Counted from the stretch's first letter, positions 8,846 to 18,177 are shown. The stretch: DNA of 64,000 bases from Bradyrhizobium sp. cir1 (GCF_014198245.1 NZ_JACIHE010000004.1:124001-188000), one strand, 5' to 3'. Notes: generated from the sequence alone by a model not told the origin. Made by a program: numbers and translations.

Positions 8846-9331
8846 ATGTCGGTCAACATCCGCCGCGTGCGCTCCGGTGAAGCCGGGCTCGTTCTTGCGT
8901 TCATCCGCGAGCTCGCCGACTATGAAAAGCTCTCGCATGAGGTCGAGGCGACCGAGGCTGACCTCGCGGAGGCGCTGTTCGGCGAGAGGCCGCAGCTCTA
9001 TTGCGCGATCGCCGAGTGGAACGGCGAGCCGGTCGGCTTTGCGGTCTGGTTCGCCAATTTCTCCACATTCAGCGGCCGCCACGGCATCTATCTCGAAGAT
9101 CTGTACGTGCGGCCGTCGCATCGGGGCAGGGGCCTCGGCAAGGCGCTGCTGGTCTATCTCGCCACGGAGTGCGTCGAGAACGGCTGGTCGCGCCTGCAAT
9201 GGGCGGTGCTTGACTGGAACGCGCCGTCGATCGCGTTCTACAAGTCGCTGGGCGCCGTGATGATGGACGACTGGACGCTGTGCCGCGTCACCGGTCCTGC
9301 GCTGAGGCGGCTTGCCGGGGGCACGTCCTGA
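8846..9331 (+). CDS. GNAT-family N-acetyltransferase
   Basis: A 161-aa GNAT-fold protein. The acetyl-CoA pyrophosphate loop is clear (VRPSHRGRGLGKALLVYLA), preceded by the strand IYLEDLYV and followed by the typical WAVLDWNAPSIAFYKSLGA. The overall pattern resembles diamine/spermidine acetyltransferase-like members, but the substrate is not determinable. It begins 5 bp after thyA and its TGA shares one base with the folA ATG, so it is co-transcribed between the two folate genes. Confidence 0.88.
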   Translation: MSVNIRRVRSGEAGLVLAFIRELADYEKLSHEVEATEADLAEALFGERPQLYCAIAEWNGEPVGFAVWFANFSTFSGRHGIYLEDLYVRPSHRGRGLGKALLVYLATECVENGWSRLQWAVLDWNAPSIAFYKSLGAVMMDDWTLCRVTGPALRRLAGGTS

Positions 9332-9840
9332 TGGAGATCGTCTTCGTCGTTGCGATCGCGGAAAACGGCATCATCGGCGCGGGCAATGCGATGCCGTGGC
9401 GCTTGAAGTCCGACATGGCGCGCTTCAGGGCGCTGACGATCGGCAAGCCCGTGATCATGGGCCGCAAGACCTTCGAATCCTTACCGCGCCCGCTTCCGGG
9501 GCGCACCAACATCGTCATCACGCGCGATGCGGCTTATCGCGCCGCAGGTGCCGTCGTCACGACATCGGCGGCGGATGCGGAGGCAGTCGCGCGCGGTGAT
9601 GCCCTGCGGCGTTCGGTCACCGAGATTGCGGTGATCGGCGGCGCCGAGATCTTCCGGCAATGGCTCGATCGTGCCGATCGCCTCGAAATCACCGAAGTGC
9701 ATGCGCGGCCCGAGGGCGACACCCATTTCGACATCGGCAAGGCAGAATGGGATGAGGTGGCGCGCATCCGGCATCCTGCCGGCCCCGACGACAGCGCCGA
9801 CTTCTCCTATGTGACATATCGTCGGCGGTCGCCCCATTAA
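9331..9840 (+). CDS. folA: Dihydrofolate reductase
   Basis: NADPH-dependent reduction of dihydrofolate to tetrahydrofolate. The 169-aa protein has the DHFR core: IAENGIIGAGNAMPWRLKSDM (acid-pocket and Met20 loop region), GKPVIMGRKTFESLPRPLPGR, and IAVIGGAEIF. It is coupled by a one-base overlap to the acetyltransferase and completes the thyA-folA pairing. Confidence 0.96.
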   Translation: MEIVFVVAIAENGIIGAGNAMPWRLKSDMARFRALTIGKPVIMGRKTFESLPRPLPGRTNIVITRDAAYRAAGAVVTTSAADAEAVARGDALRRSVTEIAVIGGAEIFRQWLDRADRLEITEVHARPEGDTHFDIGKAEWDEVARIRHPAGPDDSADFSYVTYRRRSPH

Positions 9841-9993
9841 CCGAATTCGCCAATGTTAACATTGACTTTTCTGTCCCCGGGCTTAGCTCGGAAGGCGGCG
9901 AGGGCTGCGTTGTAAGGGACCTGCCTGTCCCCTATAAAGCCGGACCGGACAAAGCGGGCGGGGGCAATTCCACCCTGCCGAGGAGAGCGTCGA

Positions 9994-11136
9994 ATGCCGT
10001 GGAAGAATCAGGGCGGTGGCCCATGGGGCTCGGGTCCGAAAGGACCATGGGGCACGGGCCCGCAACCGGTCGGGCCAAGGCCGCCGGATCTGGAAGACCT
10101 TCTGCGGCGCGGCCAGGACCGCCTTCAGCAGATCATGCCGGGCGGCTATTTCTCCGGCGTCGGCATCACGCTGATCATCCTGATCATCATCGCATTCTGG
10201 CTGCTGTCGGGCTTCTTCCGCGTGCAGTCTGAAGAGCGCGGTGTCGTGCTGCGCTTCGGCAAGCATGTCCGCACCGTGGACCCCGGTCTGAATTATCATC
10301 TGCCCTATCCGATCGAGACCGTGCTGCTGCCGAAGGCGCTGCGCGTCAACACCATCTCCATCGGCATGACGCTGATTGACGATCCGGCGCGGCGCGGCCG
10401 CTCCATCCGCGACGTGCCGGAGGAGAGCCTGATGCTCACCGGCGACGAGAACATCGTCGATGTCGACTTCACCGTGCTGTGGCGCATCAAGCCGGACCCG
10501 GGCGGCGTCGGCGACTTCCTCTTCAACATCCAGAACCCCGAAGGCACCGTGAAGGCGGTGGCCGAGAGCGCGATGCGCGAGGTGATCGGCCGCTCGCAGA
10601 TCCAGCCGATCCTGACCGGCGCCCGCAACACGATCGAGCAGGGCGTGCAGGAGCTGATCCAGAAGACCCTCGACAGCTACGGCGCCGGCATTCTCGTCAC
10701 CCAGGTGCAGATGCAGAAGGTCGATCCGCCGGCGCAGGTGATCGACGCGTTCCGCGACGTGCAGGCGGCGCGCGCCAATCTCGAGCAGCTGCAGAACGAA
10801 GCGCAGACCTACGCCAACCAGGTCGTGCCGCAGGCGCGCGGACGTGCGGCGCAGATCCTGCAGGCCGCCGAAGGCTACAAGGAGCAGGCGGTCGCCGAGG
10901 CCAAGGGCCAGAGCTCGCGCTTTCTGAAGGTTTACGAGGAATACAAGAAGGCGCCCGACGTGACGCGTGAACGGATCTATCTCGAGACGATGGAGCGCGT
11001 GCTCGGCGGCGCGGACAAGCTCGTCTATGACGGCGGCCCCTCGGGCCAGGGCGTCGTGCCCTACCTGCCGCTCGGCGAATTGACGACCAAGCGGCCGCCT
11101 GCCACCGGCCAGCAGTCGAGCGGAGGCAACCGATGA
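9994..11136 (+). CDS. hflK: HflK, membrane protease modulator subunit
   Basis: SPFH/Band-7 protein that forms a periplasmic complex with HflC and modulates the FtsH protease. The 380-aa product starts with a Gly/Pro-rich cytoplasmic segment, has one membrane span (residues about 52-72, TLIILIIIAFWLLSGFF), then the SPFH domain (VQSEERGVVLRFGKHVRTVDPGL) and a coiled coil (DVQAARANLEQLQNEAQTYAN). A strong AGGAGAG lies ahead of the ATG. Its stop overlaps the hflC start by 4 bp (ATGA). Confidence 0.95.
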   Translation: MPWKNQGGGPWGSGPKGPWGTGPQPVGPRPPDLEDLLRRGQDRLQQIMPGGYFSGVGITLIILIIIAFWLLSGFFRVQSEERGVVLRFGKHVRTVDPGLNYHLPYPIETVLLPKALRVNTISIGMTLIDDPARRGRSIRDVPEESLMLTGDENIVDVDFTVLWRIKPDPGGVGDFLFNIQNPEGTVKAVAESAMREVIGRSQIQPILTGARNTIEQGVQELIQKTLDSYGAGILVTQVQMQKVDPPAQVIDAFRDVQAARANLEQLQNEAQTYANQVVPQARGRAAQILQAAEGYKEQAVAEAKGQSSRFLKVYEEYKKAPDVTRERIYLETMERVLGGADKLVYDGGPSGQGVVPYLPLGELTTKRPPATGQQSSGGNR

Positions 11137-12029
11137 GGTCTCCGGTCACAGGTATCGTCACGCTGCTCGGGCTCCTGCTCGTCGTGATCGTCGGCTACAT
11201 GTCGCTGTTCACGGTGCAGCAGACCGAACAGACCATCGTGCTCCAGTTCGGCAAGCCCGTCGACGTCGTCACCGATCCCGGCCTGCACTTCAAGGCGCCG
11301 TGGAATTCGGTGATCAACATCGACAAGCGGATCCTCGACCTGGAGAACCCGTCGCAGGAAGCGATCGCGTCCGACCAGAAGCGGCTCGTGGTCGACGCTT
11401 TCGCGCGCTACCGCATCAAGGATGCGCTGCGCTTCTATCAGAGCGTCGGCTCGATCCAGGCCGCCAACATCCAGCTCACCACGCTCCTGAACGCGGCGCT
11501 GCGCCGCGTGCTCGGCGAGGTCACCTTCATCAACGTGGTGCGCGACGACCGCGAGAAGCTGATGCTGCGCATCCGCGACCAGCTCGATCGCGAGGCCGAC
11601 GGCTACGGCATCCAGGTCGTCGACGTCCGGATCCGGCGCGCCGACCTGCCGGAGCAGAACAGCCAGGCGGTCTATCTGCGCATGAAGACCGAACGCGAGC
11701 GCGAGGCGGCCGAGTTCCGCGCGCAGGGCGGCCAGAAGGCGCAGGAGATCCGCTCCAAGGCCGACCGCGAGGCGACCGTGATCGAGGCGGAAGCCAGGTC
11801 GCAGGCCGAGCAGACGCGCGGCGTCGGCGATGCCGAGCGCAACCGCCTGTTCGCCGAAGCCTACGGCAAGGATGCCGACTTCTTCGCCTTCTACCGGTCG
11901 ATGACGGCCTATGAGAACGGGCTGAAGTCTAACGATACCCGCTTCCTGCTGCGGCCGGATTCGGATTTCTTCCGGTATTTCGGTAACCCGGCCGGCAAGA
12001 CGGCGACCGAGACGCCGGCGAAGCCGTAA
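11133..12029 (+). CDS. hflC: HflC, membrane protease modulator subunit
   Basis: Partner of HflK (298 aa). An N-terminal signal anchor (TGIVTLLGLLLVVIVGYMSLF) leads into the SPFH domain (VQQTEQTIVLQFGKPVDVVTD), followed by a long charged coiled coil (MKTERERE, EAEARSQAEQTRGVGDAERN). The conserved FFAFYRSMTAYENGL and a disordered tail close the protein. Start and stop overlap with hflK indicates translational coupling. Confidence 0.95.
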   Translation: MRSPVTGIVTLLGLLLVVIVGYMSLFTVQQTEQTIVLQFGKPVDVVTDPGLHFKAPWNSVINIDKRILDLENPSQEAIASDQKRLVVDAFARYRIKDALRFYQSVGSIQAANIQLTTLLNAALRRVLGEVTFINVVRDDREKLMLRIRDQLDREADGYGIQVVDVRIRRADLPEQNSQAVYLRMKTEREREAAEFRAQGGQKAQEIRSKADREATVIEAEARSQAEQTRGVGDAERNRLFAEAYGKDADFFAFYRSMTAYENGLKSNDTRFLLRPDSDFFRYFGNPAGKTATETPAKP

Positions 12030-12038
12030 GCTAGACAG

Positions 12039-12058
12039 GGGCGGCAGTTCTGCCGCCC
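12039..12058 (+). terminator. Stem-loop downstream of hflC
   Basis: A 9-bp perfect inverted repeat GGGCGGCAG-TT-CTGCCGCCC starts 10 bp after the hflC stop, with only two T residues behind it. It may be a weak terminator or an mRNA 3' end between hflC and the DUF2065 gene. Confidence 0.45.
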
Positions 12059-12099
12059 TTCGTCCAGACAAGAACAGCACCACGGGAGGTTCCAATCCG

Positions 12100-12306
12100 A
12101 TGAGGTCCATTGCGTTCGCCGACTTCCTCATCGGCTTGGGCATCCTGTTCGTGCTGGAAGGCTTGATGTTCGCGGCAAGTCCAAACTGGATGCGCAAGGC
12201 CATGAAAAGTGCGATGGCCACTCCCGACCACGTCCTGCGGGCCGTCGGGATCGGTTCGGCCGTGGCCGGCCTGATCCTGATCTGGGTAATGCGGCGTCCG
12301 GTTTAG
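12100..12306 (+). CDS. DUF2065 family small membrane protein
   Basis: A 68-aa protein with two membrane helices: FADFLIGLGILFVLEGLMFAA near the N-terminus and VLRAVGIGSAVAGLILIWVM at the C-terminus, with NWMRKAMKSAMATP between. This is the DUF2065 pattern, a family repeatedly found next to hflKC and degP-type genes as here. Function is unknown; the setting suggests a role in membrane protein quality control. A GGGAGG Shine-Dalgarno lies upstream of the ATG. Confidence 0.85.
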   Translation: MRSIAFADFLIGLGILFVLEGLMFAASPNWMRKAMKSAMATPDHVLRAVGIGSAVAGLILIWVMRRPV

Positions 12307-12451
12307 CGGCAGAGCCAACGCCAAAGTGAAGGCGGGAGGCCGGTTTTCGCCATATTATCCCGGTCTTGGGACCCGTTAAGGTCCGCGCTTGCGCCGCGCC
12401 CCCGTTCGAGCGCAGTCTGGCGCCGAATCCTTATTTTCTCTGGAGATCACA

Positions 12452-13957
12452 ATGACCGCTGCCACCATTGCCCCGACCCGCTTGCGCCATGGTGTGCGCA
12501 TTGGGCTGGCTGCGCTCGCCATCAGTGCTTTCGGCGCGCTCGGCAACCCGGCTCAGGCGCGCGGACCGGAGGGCATCGCCGACGTCGCCGAGAAGGTGAT
12601 CGACGCGGTCGTCAACATCTCGACCTCGCAGACCGTCGAGGCCAAGGGCGGCGGCAGCAACACCATGCCGCAGCTTCCGCCCGGCTCTCCCTTCGAGGAA
12701 TTCTTCGACGACTTCTTCAAGAACCGACGGGGTCCCGGCGGCGGCAGCAAGGGCGGCGACAACGGTCCGCCGAAAAAGACCAATTCGCTCGGCTCCGGCT
12801 TCATCATTGATACCGCCGGCGTCGTCGTCACCAACAATCACGTCATCGCGGACGCCGACGAGATCAACGTCATTCTCAACGACGGCACCAAGATCAAGGC
12901 GGAGCTGGTCGGCGTCGACAAGAAGACCGACCTCGCGGTGCTGAAGTTCAAGCCGACCAAGCCGCTCGTTGCGGTGAAGTTCGGCGACTCCGACAAGCTG
13001 CGCCTCGGCGACTGGGTGGTCGCGATCGGCAATCCGTTCAGCCTGGGGGGAACGGTGACGGCCGGCATCGTCTCGGCCAAGAACCGCGACATCTCTTCCG
13101 GTCCCTATGACAGCTACATCCAGACCGACGCCGCCATCAACCGCGGCAATTCCGGCGGCCCGCTGTTCAACCTCGAAGGCGATGTCATCGGCGTCAACAC
13201 CCTGATCATCTCGCCCTCCGGCGGCTCGATCGGCATCGGCTTCGCCGTGCCGTCGAAGACGGTTGCGGGCGTCGTCGACCAGCTCCGCCAGTTCGGCGAG
13301 CTGCGCCGCGGCTGGCTCGGCGTGCGCATCCAGAGCGTCACCGACGAGATTGCCGAGAGCCTCAACATCAAGCCGCCGCGCGGCGCGCTGGTTGCCGGCG
13401 TCGACGACAAGGGCCCTGCCAAGCCCGCCGGCATCGAGCCCGGTGACGTCGTCGTCAAGTTCGACGGCAAGGACGTCAAGGATCCGAAGGACCTGTCCCG
13501 CGTCGTCGCCGACACCGCGGTCGGCAAGGAGGTCGATGTCGTCGTCATCCGCAAGGGCCAGGAAGAGACCAAGAAGGTCACGCTCGGCCGCCTGCAGGAT
13601 CCCGAGAAGGTGCAGGCCGCGGTGAAGACCGACGAGCCGGCGCCCGAGAAGCCGGTGACGCAGAAGGCGCTCGGTCTCGATCTTGCGGCGCTGAACAAGG
13701 ACCTGCGCACGCGCTACAAGATCAAGGACAGCGTCAAGGGCGTGGTCGTCACCAATGTCGACGCCAATTCGGATGCCGCCGAAAAGCGTCTCTCCGCCGG
13801 CGACGTGATCGTCGAGGTTGCGCAGGAAGCCGTCTCCAGCGGTGCCGACATCCAGAAGCGCGTCGACCAGCTCAAGAAGGACGGCAAGAAGTCGGTGCTG
13901 CTGCTGGTGTCGAACGCCGACGGCGAGCTGCGGTTCGTGGCGCTGAGCGTGCAGTGA
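12452..13957 (+). CDS. degP: DegP/HtrA-type periplasmic serine protease (Do family)
   Basis: Exported trypsin-like protease-chaperone that degrades misfolded envelope proteins. It is 501 aa from the ATG at 12452 (GGAG 7 bp upstream). An N-terminal signal peptide ends near NPAQA, then a Gly-rich LA-type loop (GPGGGSKGGDNG). The triad is visible: His in TNNHVIADA, Asp in KKTDLAVLKF, Ser in NRGNSGGPLFN. Two PDZ domains follow, the first well conserved (GALVAGVDDKGPAKPAGIEPGD), the second more diverged. Location after hflKC fits a shared envelope-stress function. Confidence 0.94.
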   Translation: MTAATIAPTRLRHGVRIGLAALAISAFGALGNPAQARGPEGIADVAEKVIDAVVNISTSQTVEAKGGGSNTMPQLPPGSPFEEFFDDFFKNRRGPGGGSKGGDNGPPKKTNSLGSGFIIDTAGVVVTNNHVIADADEINVILNDGTKIKAELVGVDKKTDLAVLKFKPTKPLVAVKFGDSDKLRLGDWVVAIGNPFSLGGTVTAGIVSAKNRDISSGPYDSYIQTDAAINRGNSGGPLFNLEGDVIGVNTLIISPSGGSIGIGFAVPSKTVAGVVDQLRQFGELRRGWLGVRIQSVTDEIAESLNIKPPRGALVAGVDDKGPAKPAGIEPGDVVVKFDGKDVKDPKDLSRVVADTAVGKEVDVVVIRKGQEETKKVTLGRLQDPEKVQAAVKTDEPAPEKPVTQKALGLDLAALNKDLRTRYKIKDSVKGVVVTNVDANSDAAEKRLSAGDVIVEVAQEAVSSGADIQKRVDQLKKDGKKSVLLLVSNADGELRFVALSVQ

Positions 13958-13964
13958 CTTCATC

Positions 13965-14069
13965 CGTCATTCCGGGGCGATGCGAAGCATCGAACCCGGA
14001 ATCTCGAGGTTCCCCGGTGCGCAATTGCGCACCAAGATGTCTGGTGCTTTGCACCATCCCGGAACGACG
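13965..14069. repeat. Palindromic intergenic repeat element (CGTCATTCCGGGG type)
   Basis: Starts CGTCATTCCGGGGCG and ends in the imperfect complement CCCGGAACGACG. An internal palindrome GGTGCGCAATTGCGCACC lies at 14016-14033. The same end and core sequences recur at 45786-45870, the ends at 42042-42072 and the core at 19314-19329. It begins 8 bp after the degP stop and may act as an RNA 3' end. Confidence 0.7.
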
Positions 14070-14083
14070 ATTGTGTTGGTCTC

Positions 14084-14174
14084 GTAGGGTAGGCAAAGCG
14101 CGCTTGCGCCGTGCCCACCACTCTTGCCGCGATGGGAGAAAGATGGTGGGCACGCTTCGCTTTGCCCGTCCTAC
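14084..14174. repeat. Second palindromic element between degP and serB
   Basis: Terminal imperfect inverted repeats GTAGGGTAGGCAAAGCG (14084-14100) and CGCTTTGCCCGTCCTAC (14158-14174) flank inner complementary GTGCCCACCA / TGGTGGGCAC segments, so the element can fold into one long hairpin. It is a different family from the element just upstream. Confidence 0.6.
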
Positions 14175-14198
14175 CGCTGCTGAGCCCGTGGCGAGAGA

Positions 14199-15104
14199 TT
14201 ACCCCTCCACGAACTCCTCGCGCTTGTACCCCTGCGCATAGAGCAGCGCGGTGAGATCGCCGTGGTCGATCCGCGCTGCTGCCGCGGCTGCCACAGCCGG
14301 CTTGGCGTGATAGGCCACGCCCAGCCCCGCCGCCTGGATCATCGCGAGGTCATTGGCGCCATCGCCGACCACGACCGAGTCGACGTCGTCGAGATCGAAC
14401 GATTCCATCAGATCCACCAGCGTCGCCAGCTTCGCGGCGCGGCCCAAAATCGGCTCCTTGACCTCGCCGGTGAACTTGGCGTCGCGCACGACCAATTCAT
14501 TGGCGCGGTTCTCCTGGAAGCCGATCTTGGCGGCGACTGCGCGCGTGAACAGCGTGAAACCGCCGGAGACGAGGCAGGTGTAGGCGCCGTGCGCGCGCAT
14601 GGTCGCGACCAGCTCACGGCCGCCCGGCGTCAGCGTGATGCGCTTGTCCAGCACCTCGTCGACGACACTGGCGGGAAGGCCCTTCAGCAGCGCGACGCGC
14701 TCGCGCAGCGCCGGCTCGAACTCGATCTCGCCGCGCATCGCGCGTTCGGTGATGCCTGCGACATGGGCCTTCATCCCGACCAGGTCGGCAAGCTCGTCGA
14801 TGCATTCCTGGCCGATCATGGTGGAATCCATGTCGGCGAGAAAAAGCTTCTTGCGCCGGAAGCCGGCAGGCTGCACGACGATATCGATGGGCAGGTCGCC
14901 GCGAAGCTCGCGGAGCCGCTGCTCGATGGCGTGACGGTCGCCTTCGAGGTTACTGTCGGCACCGAAGGGGATGTCGACCGCAACCCCGTCGAACAGCCAG
15001 TGCGCGGGCGCTGCGTTGGGCAGCACGGCACGGGCGCCGTCGACGATGGTGGAGTCGAGGGCGGGATTGTCAGGGTTGCAGATCAGCGTGGCGACGAGGG
15101 ACAT
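14199..15104 (-). CDS. serB: Phosphoserine phosphatase
   Basis: Last step of serine synthesis. The 301-aa protein has an N-terminal ACT-like region (residues 1 to about 80) and a HAD phosphatase domain. The HAD motifs are all present: [17 protein letters not shown] (nucleophile Asp), [12 protein letters not shown] (motif II), the lysine in [11 protein letters not shown], and [20 protein letters not shown] (motif IV). It is divergent from miaA with an 11-bp gap, so the two promoters must overlap the opposite coding regions. Confidence 0.94.
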   Translation of the reverse strand: MSLVATLICNPDNPALDSTIVDGARAVLPNAAPAHWLFDGVAVDIPFGADSNLEGDRHAIEQRLRELRGDLPIDIVVQPAGFRRKKLFLADMDSTMIGQECIDELADLVGMKAHVAGITERAMRGEIEFEPALRERVALLKGLPASVVDEVLDKRITLTPGGRELVATMRAHGAYTCLVSGGFTLFTRAVAAKIGFQENRANELVVRDAKFTGEVKEPILGRAAKLATLVDLMESFDLDDVDSVVVGDGANDLAMIQAAGLGVAYHAKPAVAAAAAARIDHGDLTALLYAQGYKREEFVEG

Positions 15105-15115
15105 TTGAGGTTTTC

Positions 15116-16072
15116 GTGAGCGAGAGGCAGGTCAGCGGAAGGCCTATTGGCAAGGCGGTGCTTATCGCAGGCCCGACCGCCAGCGGCAAGTCGGCGCTGG
15201 CGCTCGAGCTTGCGCTCAGCGCCGGCGGCACGGTCATCAATGCCGATTCCATGCAGGTCTATCGCGACCTCCGCATCATCACGGCGCGCCCCACACATGG
15301 CGATGAGGCGCGAGCGCCGCACCGTCTCTACGGCCATGTCGATGCGGCCGTGAATTTCTCCGCCGGGGCCTGGGTTGCCGACGCGGCGAAGGCGCTCGAG
15401 GAGGCGCGGGCCGAAGGCCGGCTGCCGATCTTCATTGGCGGCACCGGGCTCTATTTCAAGGCGCTGACCGCGGGTCTTTCCGTGGTGCCGCCAATCCCCG
15501 CCGAGCTGCGCGAGGACGTGCGGGCGCGGCTGGAGCGAAACGGCGTCGAGGCGCTGCATGCGGAACTCGCTGCCCGCGATCCGCGCGCGGCCGGGCGATT
15601 GAACCTGCGCGACCGCACCCGCATCGCGCGCGCGCTCGAAGTGGTCGAGGCGACCGGTCGTTCGCTGCTCGATTGGCATCAGGAGGGCCAGCCGCCGCTG
15701 TTGCCCAGGGACAGTTTTCGCGCGGTATTCCTCGCCCCCGAGCGCGACGACCTCTATGCCCGCATCGACGCCCGCTTCGATGCCATGCTGGGTGCCGGCG
15801 CCCTAAGGGAGGTCGAGCGGCTCGCAGCTCGCGGTCTTGATCCGCTGCTGCCGGCGATGAAGGCCCACGGCGTGCCGGCCCTGATCCGGCATCTGCGCGG
15901 GGAGCTCAGCCTGGAGGAGGCCGCCACGATCGGCCGCGCCGACACCCGCCACTACGCCAAGCGCCAGTTCACCTGGTTCCGGCACCAATTGCCCGAATTC
16001 GAGTGGGTGAAGCTGGAGGAGGCGAGGGGATGGCTTGCGGCCATCATGAGGGCCGCCCGAGACCGGGACTGA
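15116..16072 (+). CDS. miaA: tRNA dimethylallyltransferase
   Basis: Adds a dimethylallyl group to A37 of tRNAs reading UNN codons. It is 318 aa from a GTG start. Motifs: P-loop [18 protein letters not shown], the substrate region [35 protein letters not shown], and the C-terminal [12 protein letters not shown]. Modified A37 is required for leader-peptide attenuation of several amino acid operons in other bacteria, and here the gene immediately precedes the ilv attenuator, though that may be coincidence. Confidence 0.95.
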   Translation: MSERQVSGRPIGKAVLIAGPTASGKSALALELALSAGGTVINADSMQVYRDLRIITARPTHGDEARAPHRLYGHVDAAVNFSAGAWVADAAKALEEARAEGRLPIFIGGTGLYFKALTAGLSVVPPIPAELREDVRARLERNGVEALHAELAARDPRAAGRLNLRDRTRIARALEVVEATGRSLLDWHQEGQPPLLPRDSFRAVFLAPERDDLYARIDARFDAMLGAGALREVERLAARGLDPLLPAMKAHGVPALIRHLRGELSLEEAATIGRADTRHYAKRQFTWFRHQLPEFEWVKLEEARGWLAAIMRAARDRD

Positions 16073-16166
16073 CGTGCATTTGTGCCGGGTTCCCGAATTT
16101 TACCTCTCGCCGAACCCCGGGAACACCGCTACACTGCCAAAATCGCGCGGGAACGGCCGCATTGCC

Positions 16167-16194
16167 TTGACATCCGGGCTTTGGCCGCTATGTT
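16167..16194 (+). promoter_or_regulatory. Promoter of the ilv leader
   Basis: A perfect -35 hexamer TTGACA (16167-16172), a 16-bp spacer and TATGTT (16189-16194) predict a start near 16201, about 26 nt before the leader peptide ATG. It is one of the clearest housekeeping-type promoters in the window. Confidence 0.65.
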
Positions 16195-16226
16195 TCGCGC
16201 AACCTTTGGGAAGCCGGGCGCCTGCC

Positions 16227-16292
16227 ATGCGTAACATTATTACCAAACTCCTTATCGCCGTCGTACCCAGGCACACCGCCGGGGATGGCTAG
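16227..16292 (+). CDS. ilv leader peptide
   Basis: A 21-codon open frame starting MRNIITKLLIAVVP and ending at TAG 16290. Seven of residues 4-13 are Ile, Leu or Val (ATT ATT ... CTC CTT ATC GCC GTC GTA). It sits between a strong promoter and an intrinsic terminator 106 bp upstream of ilvI, which is the organisation of an attenuation leader peptide: ribosome stalling on scarce branched-chain tRNAs would change folding of the downstream RNA. It is too short for routine gene calling. Confidence 0.8.
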   Translation: MRNIITKLLIAVVPRHTAGDG

Positions 16293-16344
16293 CTGCCATC
16301 CACAAGACAGGCGGTGTGCATGGGCCCTCTTCGGGGCCTTTTTT
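16271..16344 (+). promoter_or_regulatory. Transcription attenuator of the ilvI operon
   Basis: The last codons of the leader peptide contain GCACACCGCC (16271-16280), which pairs perfectly with GGCGGTGTGC (16310-16319). Nested inside is GGATGGC / GCCATCC. Just beyond lies a terminator hairpin GGCCC-TCTTCG-GGGCC (16323-16338) followed by TTTTTT (16339-16344). The long stem overlaps the leader stop codon, so ribosome position would decide whether it forms. I could not identify a perfect antiterminator partner for the terminator stem. Confidence 0.7.
16322..16344 (+). terminator. Intrinsic terminator in the ilv leader
   Basis: GC-rich hairpin GGGCCCTCTTCGGGGCC immediately followed by six T residues, 54 bp upstream of the ilvI start. 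It is the terminating element of the attenuator. Confidence 0.75.
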
Positions 16345-16397
16345 ATTTCCCGAACCCAGAACGAAGCCGCTGACAACAGCGCATCCGGAGCAAGCCA

Positions 16398-18173
16398 ATG
16401 AGTGACAAGAGCCACGATCCGAACCAGATGACCGGCGCCGCGATGATCGTCCGCGCGCTGATCGATCACGGCGTGACCGACATTTTCGGCTATCCCGGCG
16501 GCGCGGTGCTTCCGATCTACGACGAGATCTTCCAGCAGAGCGAGGTCCAGCACATCCTGGTCCGCCACGAGCAGGGCGCGGGCCACGCCGCCGAGGGCTA
16601 TGCGCGTTCGACCGGCAAGCCCGGCGTTGCGCTGGTGACCTCCGGACCCGGTGCCACCAACATGGTGACGCCGTTGACCGACGCGCTGATGGACTCGATC
16701 CCGCTGGTCTGCATCTCCGGCCAGGTGCCGACGCATCTGATCGGCAACGACGCCTTCCAGGAATGCGACACGGTCGGCATCACGCGGCCCTGCACCAAGC
16801 ACAACTGGCTGGTGCGCGACGTCAACGACCTCGCCAAGGTGCTGCACGAGGCCTTCTATGTCGCGACCTCGGGCCGTCCGGGCCCGGTGCTGGTCGACGT
16901 GCCCAAGGACGTGCAGTTCGCGACCGGCACCTATCATCCGCCGCGCAAGTCCGACGTGCACCGGTCCTACGCGCCGCGCGTGAAGGGCGATGCGACGCAG
17001 ATCCGTAAAGCGGTCGCGCTGCTCGCGAACGCCAAGCGTCCCGTGATCTACAGCGGCGGCGGCGTGATCAATTCCGGCCCCGAGGCGACCAAGCTGCTGC
17101 GCGAGCTGGTCGAGGTCACCGGTTTCCCGATCACCTCGACGCTGATGGGCCTCGGCGCCTATCCGGCCTCGGGCAAGAACTGGCTCGGCATGCTCGGCAT
17201 GCACGGCACCTACGAGGCCAACATGACGATGCATGATTGCGACGTCATGCTGTGCGTCGGCGCGCGCTTCGATGACCGCATCACCGGCCGCGTCGATGCG
17301 TTCTCGCCCGGCTCGAAGAAGATCCACATCGACATCGATCCGTCCTCGATCAACAAGAACATTCGTGTCGACGTGCCGATCATCGGCGACTGCGGTAACA
17401 TCCTCGGCGACATCCTTCAGGTGTTCAAGGCGGAGGCGAAGAAGCCGGACGTCAAGTCGTGGTGGCAGCAGATCGCGCAGTGGCGTGCCCGCAACTCGCT
17501 CTACTACAAGAAGAGCAACGACGTGATCCTGCCGCAGCACGCGATTCAGAGCCTGTTCGAGGCGACGCGCGGCAAAGATACCTACATCACTACCGAGGTC
17601 GGCCAGCATCAGATGTGGGCGGCGCAGTTCTACGGCTTCGAGGAGCCGCATCGCTGGATGACCTCGGGCGGACTCGGCACCATGGGCTACGGCCTGCCGG
17701 CCGCGGTCGGCGTGCAGGTGGCGCACCCGGACAGCCTCGTGATCGACATCGCGGGCGATGCTTCGGTGCAGATGACGATGCAGGAGATGTCGACGGCGGT
17801 TCAGTACGAGCTGCCGATCAAGATCTTCATCCTCAACAACCAGTACATGGGCATGGTGCGCCAGTGGCAGCAGCTGCTGCACGGCAACCGGTTGTCGCAT
17901 TCCTATTCCGAGGCGCTTCCGGATTTCGTCAAGCTGGCGGAAGCCTACGGCGCCGTCGGCCTCCAGGTGCACAAGCCGGGCGATCTCGATGGCGCGATCC
18001 AGGAGATGATCTCGGTCAAGCGCCCGGTGCTGTTCGACTGCCGCGTCGCCGCGCTCGAAAACTGCTTCCCGATGATCCCCTCCGGCAAGGCGCATAACGA
18101 GATGCTGCTGCCGGAGCAGGCCAACGACGAGGCGACGGCCAAGGCGTTCGCCGGCGGCAAGGCGCTGGTGTAA
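16398..18173 (+). CDS. ilvI: Acetolactate synthase large subunit
   Basis: TPP-dependent condensation of pyruvate to acetolactate or acetohydroxybutyrate, first common step of Ile/Val/Leu synthesis. The 591-aa product has the N-terminal catalytic part (FGYPGGAVLPIYDEI, VRHEQGAGHAAEGYARSTG), a central FAD-binding region (TSTLMGLGAYP, GARFDDRITG), and the TPP motif GDASVQMTMQE leading to ILNNQYMGMVRQWQ. The ATG has GGAG 8 bp upstream. The gene is also called ilvB in many annotations. The regulatory subunit ilvN follows 1.2 kb downstream. Confidence 0.96.
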   Translation: MSDKSHDPNQMTGAAMIVRALIDHGVTDIFGYPGGAVLPIYDEIFQQSEVQHILVRHEQGAGHAAEGYARSTGKPGVALVTSGPGATNMVTPLTDALMDSIPLVCISGQVPTHLIGNDAFQECDTVGITRPCTKHNWLVRDVNDLAKVLHEAFYVATSGRPGPVLVDVPKDVQFATGTYHPPRKSDVHRSYAPRVKGDATQIRKAVALLANAKRPVIYSGGGVINSGPEATKLLRELVEVTGFPITSTLMGLGAYPASGKNWLGMLGMHGTYEANMTMHDCDVMLCVGARFDDRITGRVDAFSPGSKKIHIDIDPSSINKNIRVDVPIIGDCGNILGDILQVFKAEAKKPDVKSWWQQIAQWRARNSLYYKKSNDVILPQHAIQSLFEATRGKDTYITTEVGQHQMWAAQFYGFEEPHRWMTSGGLGTMGYGLPAAVGVQVAHPDSLVIDIAGDASVQMTMQEMSTAVQYELPIKIFILNNQYMGMVRQWQQLLHGNRLSHSYSEALPDFVKLAEAYGAVGLQVHKPGDLDGAIQEMISVKRPVLFDCRVAALENCFPMIPSGKAHNEMLLPEQANDEATAKAFAGGKALV

Positions 18174-18177
18174 GGCC

